From Chara braunii (lineage: Eukaryota > Streptophyta > Charophyceae > Charales > Characeae): a stretch of 33,071 nucleotides of DNA. The stretch is from NCBI GenBank assembly GCA_003427395.1, contig BFEA01000077.1, positions 2,195,497 to 2,228,567 on the forward strand. Reading direction: 5' to 3'. Below, piece after piece: positions 30,468 to 33,071 of this stretch. Every line of letters starts with the position of its first letter. Positions within the stretch are counted from its first letter, which is position 1. Under the pieces are notes generated by a model that saw nothing but the letters and a program-made list of their open reading frames with translations, was not told the DNA's origin and did no database searches. Both the position numbers and the translations under genes were made by a program.

Positions 30468-30735
30468 CCTTCCATGACCACACCCCATGTGAAAACATAC
30501 TGTAAGCAATCCTGGTTTCCACACAAGCAGGTGGCAAAGCTGGGATAGCCAGTGGCATAAACATGGGGAAAAGTCGTTGAGCCATCAAAGCGGTATGGAC
30601 GGAATGGCAGATGGTGGTCCTGAGCTGTGCGCAAGCCTCCTGCATCAGTCAGCCGCATTGTGTGCCCACTGGATCTGGTGTCAGTCCTGGCCCCTGCACT
30701 TGGATAAAGCTCGAATCCCCTCAATGACCTAGTGT
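30468..30735 (-). CDS. Unrecognised coding-like stretch in the intron
   Basis: An open minus-strand frame with balanced composition: RGFELYPSAGARTDTRSSG, then DHHLPFRPYRFDGSTTFPHV, YATGYPSFATCLCGNQDC and LQYVFTWGVVMEGYSI. It runs into AATAAAAAAAAAC at about 30452-30464, which looks like a retroposed 3' end. There is no start codon upstream in frame. I do not recognise the family. It lies between the two ATPase exons but is not needed to join them. It may be a retrocopy scrap, a transposon protein piece, or chance. Confidence 0.3.
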
Positions 30736-30815
30736 TTGTATGTTCAGTTTTAGCTTTTCCACAAATTTCCAGGTATGTACAGTGTTGCCAGCGAACAGGT
30801 ACTGCCTTGTCTTAC

Positions 30816-30948
30816 CCTCATTTGTGACGACTGTTGCTTCTGTTCGCTTGTCAACAGGATTGAATGGGACAAATCGCTTGATGGTATAGTGAGCAAGCCG
30901 TGAGTGATCATTCCCAATGGCATTGGTCACCGTGCGGTCAATAGCATC
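30816..30948 (-). CDS. P-type H+-ATPase (P3A-like), internal exon with DAID and FNPVDKR motifs
   Basis: The exon before 93-358 in the same gene. It has 133 nt: 44 full codons and one base of the next. Codons 1-4 read DAID, the family's conserved start of this segment; FVPFNPVDKRTEATV follows at about codons 26-40, the signature of the P3A nucleotide-binding domain. The acceptor is strong (a pyrimidine-rich tract then GTGTGCAG, then GATGC) and the donor is GTAAGA. The next upstream part of the family (TENQ-like, and DKTGT further up) is not seen to 32986, so the preceding intron is at least 2 kb. The longer open frame around this exon (30721-31308) extends into introns and is not the real protein. 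Confidence 0.9.
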
Positions 30949-31990
30949 CTGCACACAGAGAAAGAGCAATTCGAAACCAGGTTCGTTCACATCTTGGTCA
31001 GCAATGCGGATCAAAGAAAAAAGTGATTTTGGACCAGGCTCACTCATATGAAAGGATTTCACGCTGCAGACATCCCGACTCCCGATTCCAGCGTCCCAAA
31101 TTGTCCCAGTCCCAGTTGGTACCAGTCCCAGATGGTCCTGGTCCCAGGCTGTCCGTCCAAGGCTCGTATGTGAAGCGTTGTAGGTCTGTAGACGCCAGTA
31201 CTGTAAGGTCGCATGTCCCAGGAAAGTCCGGAAGCAACCGAACCGACAAAATGATTGCAGCAGACAAGCTGTGGCCAACCGGTACTGGGCTGAAGCAGCC
31301 CAAGTCAAGTCCAGTTGTATGCTTAGCTGCTACAGTCCAGCGGCTCATCACTTGTTCAGTTGCAAGATGCAGAAGCGCTGCTGCTGCTTGTGCATTGAGG
31401 CGACTCGGGCACATCGTGCCTGAAGGAGGAGAGGGCGCTCAAAGTACTCCACAGCTAGGGTAGAGAGTTGGGAGGTTGAGCGGCCATAGCCGCCGAGTTG
31501 AGAGCTCATCTGAGTGGGTGTATCCAGGGTACGATCCAGGGTTACTAGAGAGTGTGAAGCAGAGCGATACAAGCCAGAGAGAAGAAAGAGAGAAGTCACA
31601 TGAGGAGGGCACAGGGTACTTACCTGTTTTTAGGGTTGCTGGTTATTGCGCTGATGAGTGCCAGACGCTTGTACTTCTGCTTTGTATAATATGACGATTC
31701 AATAAAGTTTCTTGAGCTGCGCTGATTCCTGTTCCCACTTCTGGCTTCGGTGCGAATCTTCCTGCGAGCTTTCATTCTGCACGTGTGTGTAAGGCGAATC
31801 TGAGCTTAGATCATTGCACAATGCACATATATTGCGGGTGGCGAGAATCACATTTTGAACTAAGCGGTTTCAGAAGACATCTACAGCGCTACGCTGAACC
31901 TGGATACCAGACCGATCCAGAAACCAGACATCTCACCTGGAGAAAGACCTATGCTAGCTTACTATGCTCCTACAAATGCCACTACACCTT
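30949..31990. other. Upstream intron of the ATPase gene, no exon seen
   Basis: Contains clustered GTCCCAG motifs (31093-31150) and a region with TATAATATGACG and AATAAAG (31686-31708) that could be the end of an unidentified LTR. No recognised coding sequence. Confidence 0.5.
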
Positions 31991-31991
31991 C

Positions 31992-32216
31992 TACCTATTC
32001 CCTCTGGACTTGGAGATTCGGTGACTACAGACTTTATGGACACGAATGTCAAAAGCAGCAATGGGAATAGTCAAGTTATGGTTATGGTGGACCGATTCAG
32101 TACGTATGCAGAATTTGTTCCCTTTGCTAGCAAAAGTAAAGACAGATTGGTAATCCGTAGGTTCTTTGCGCACTGGGTCAAGGATCACGGCCATCCGTTG
32201 ACCATAGTAACAGAGA
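31992..32216 (+). pseudogene. Gypsy integrase core fragment (third element)
   Basis: SVTTDFMDTNVKSSNGNSQV, then MVMVDRFSTYAEFVPF and FFAHWVKDHGHPLTIVTEK match the integrase core from the first catalytic Asp to just before the second (which would follow TIV.SDRD). Preceded by PLHLLPIPSGL, the usual lead-in. The residues differ greatly from the 12.4 kb integrase, so this is another family. Plus strand, antisense to the ATPase. The second Asp and the Glu are missing. Confidence 0.8.
32161..32179. repeat. 19-bp direct repeat, left copy
   Basis: GTTCTTTGCGCACTGGGTC occurs inside the integrase fragment and again at 32291-32309. The 111 bp between do not continue the integrase. Confidence 0.9.
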
Positions 32217-32290
32217 AATGGCCATCCCCTGACCAAGTAGACAGCCATGCATATACTACTCCTGATGCTGCCATAGCGAGGGATGACCCA

Positions 32291-32309
32291 GTTCTTTGCG
32301 CACTGGGTC
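32291..32309. repeat. 19-bp direct repeat, right copy
   Basis: Second copy of 32161-32179. It may be the duplicated target of a short insertion or a copying error during repair. Confidence 0.9.
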
Positions 32310-32364
32310 GTTTCAACCTGATGAACCATTTCTTAAGCAAAATCTTGACAAGTATCTAAGCTTT

Positions 32365-32981
32365 GAGCTGAAGAGAATAGCTCATGGCAAACCACCGATT
32401 TCTGGAGGCAGCAGCTTTAGCTAAAATAAGTAGTTCTTCTCAGAGAACCTCGAAATTAGGTGGTGGGAGAGAGACGATTCACACGCCTCAGCAGTCCGGC
32501 ACAGGTACTGCGTCCTATTTTCTTTTGTACCATAGGGCCGAATGTAGAGCTTTCCGGTAGGTACTGTACAGGCCAGAATAGTGATCCCATAGGAACAGTA
32601 GAAGTCCCTTACTAAAATTATTATCAGCCGCGTGTCGAGTCCCCATCAGGTCACAGCAGAGTCCCAGGAAGTCTTAGGGACAGCCTAATTCTTTCTCGGC
32701 CGCTGCAAGGCTCGACAAGACCAACAACGCCAGCCATCGGGAGGTACCGGCATGCACAAAAGGGAGGCCGGAGCCAGGAACCTCTTGTTCTTCGATTCTG
32801 GCTTATGTGGAAGCACTGCTGCGTTATTGTGCCCAGGATCCAGGGAAGGTGAAAAATGCCTGGTGAGGAAGATAGTCGCCTGTGCTGGGCGCCATAGCTA
32901 TAGAATAGCGCAGTAGTGGCAGAGAGGGTGAGCAACGACATTCAGAGAGAGATCGTGAGACCTGAGTGCAGGAAAAGACAG

Positions 32982-32986
<5 letters not shown>
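32365..32986. other. Intron stretch, nothing recognised
   Basis: No coding motif on either strand. GTGCTGGGCGCCATAGCTATAG at 32882-32903 recalls the GCTGGGCGCCAG sequences of the gypsy LTRs but is too short to assign. Confidence 0.45.

Positions 32987-33071
<85 letters not shown>
32987..33071. repeat. (GA)n microsatellite at the right edge
   Basis: Pure AG/GA run of 85 bases to the end of the window, like the left edge. Confidence 0.97.

Larger units (their letters stand above)
359..30815 (-). other. Giant (about 30.5 kb) phase-1 intron of the ATPase gene
   Basis: The interval between the two ATPase exons starts, on the minus strand, with a near-ideal donor (G followed by GTAAGA, 30810-30816) and ends with CCCAG before position 358. 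The upstream exon leaves one base of a codon and the downstream exon supplies two, giving GTG (Val) and a continuous reading frame. The protein order TNE, V, DYDVAGKT, then KGAP fits the family without a gap, so no extra exon is required. Its content is nearly all mobile elements. That it is spliced out as a single intron is inference; only a transcript would prove it. Confidence 0.8.

Noticed and set aside
30949-31308. Upstream extension of the open frame around the ATPase exon as protein
   Set aside because: A strong acceptor (GTGTGCAG) sits directly before DAID, and the extension has no P-type ATPase similarity; it is intron read-through.

Overview
This is a eukaryotic window that is mostly transposable elements, and I think it lies almost entirely inside one host gene. 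Two short minus-strand segments, 30816-30948 and 93-358, encode adjacent parts of a P-type proton-pumping ATPase (P3A-like): the end of the N domain with DAID and FNPVDKR, then KGAP and DPPR. Their splice borders and codon phase fit each other exactly. The roughly 30.5 kb between them (359-30815) is therefore best read as one giant intron. The window starts and ends in long (AG)n microsatellites, and the exons before and after lie outside it.

The organism is most likely a streptophyte (plant or charophyte alga with a large, repeat-rich genome; Chara is my guess, not proven). The reasons are the plant-type H+-ATPase motifs, a Ty3/gypsy element with a primer-binding site matching plant initiator tRNA-Met, L1-like LINEs, a hAT-like element, long introns, and no prokaryotic gene organisation.

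Layout: 93-358 ATPase exon; 768-3350 5'-truncated minus-strand LINE; 3355-5424 a second minus-strand LINE remnant interrupted by a 1.17 kb hAT-like non-autonomous element (3758-4924, 8-bp target duplication); 5425-5770 another LINE 3' end; 5771-19516 a nearly complete but decayed Ty3/gypsy chromovirus-like element on the plus strand (LTRs, PBS, gag, protease, RT, RNase H, integrase, chromodomain-like end, PPT, 5-bp target duplication), which is split by a 5.2 kb foreign insertion (13052-18278) of unknown class; 19518-20010 a stretch with 81-bp repeats; about 20060-25156 a plus-strand L1-like LINE with endonuclease, RT, zinc finger and A-rich tail; 25157-30313 the 3' part of a second gypsy copy whose LTR is split by a 3.3 kb cluster of minus-strand LINE pieces with a perfect 17-bp target duplication; 30816-30948 ATPase exon; 31992-32216 a third, different gypsy integrase scrap.

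None of the mobile elements looks able to act by itself: every pol or ORF2 region has frameshifts, stops or truncations. The working gene is the ATPase, and the rest is a layered record of insertions into its intron. The gypsy element is antisense to the host gene, and most LINE pieces are sense to it. I see no rRNA, tRNA or CRISPR array.
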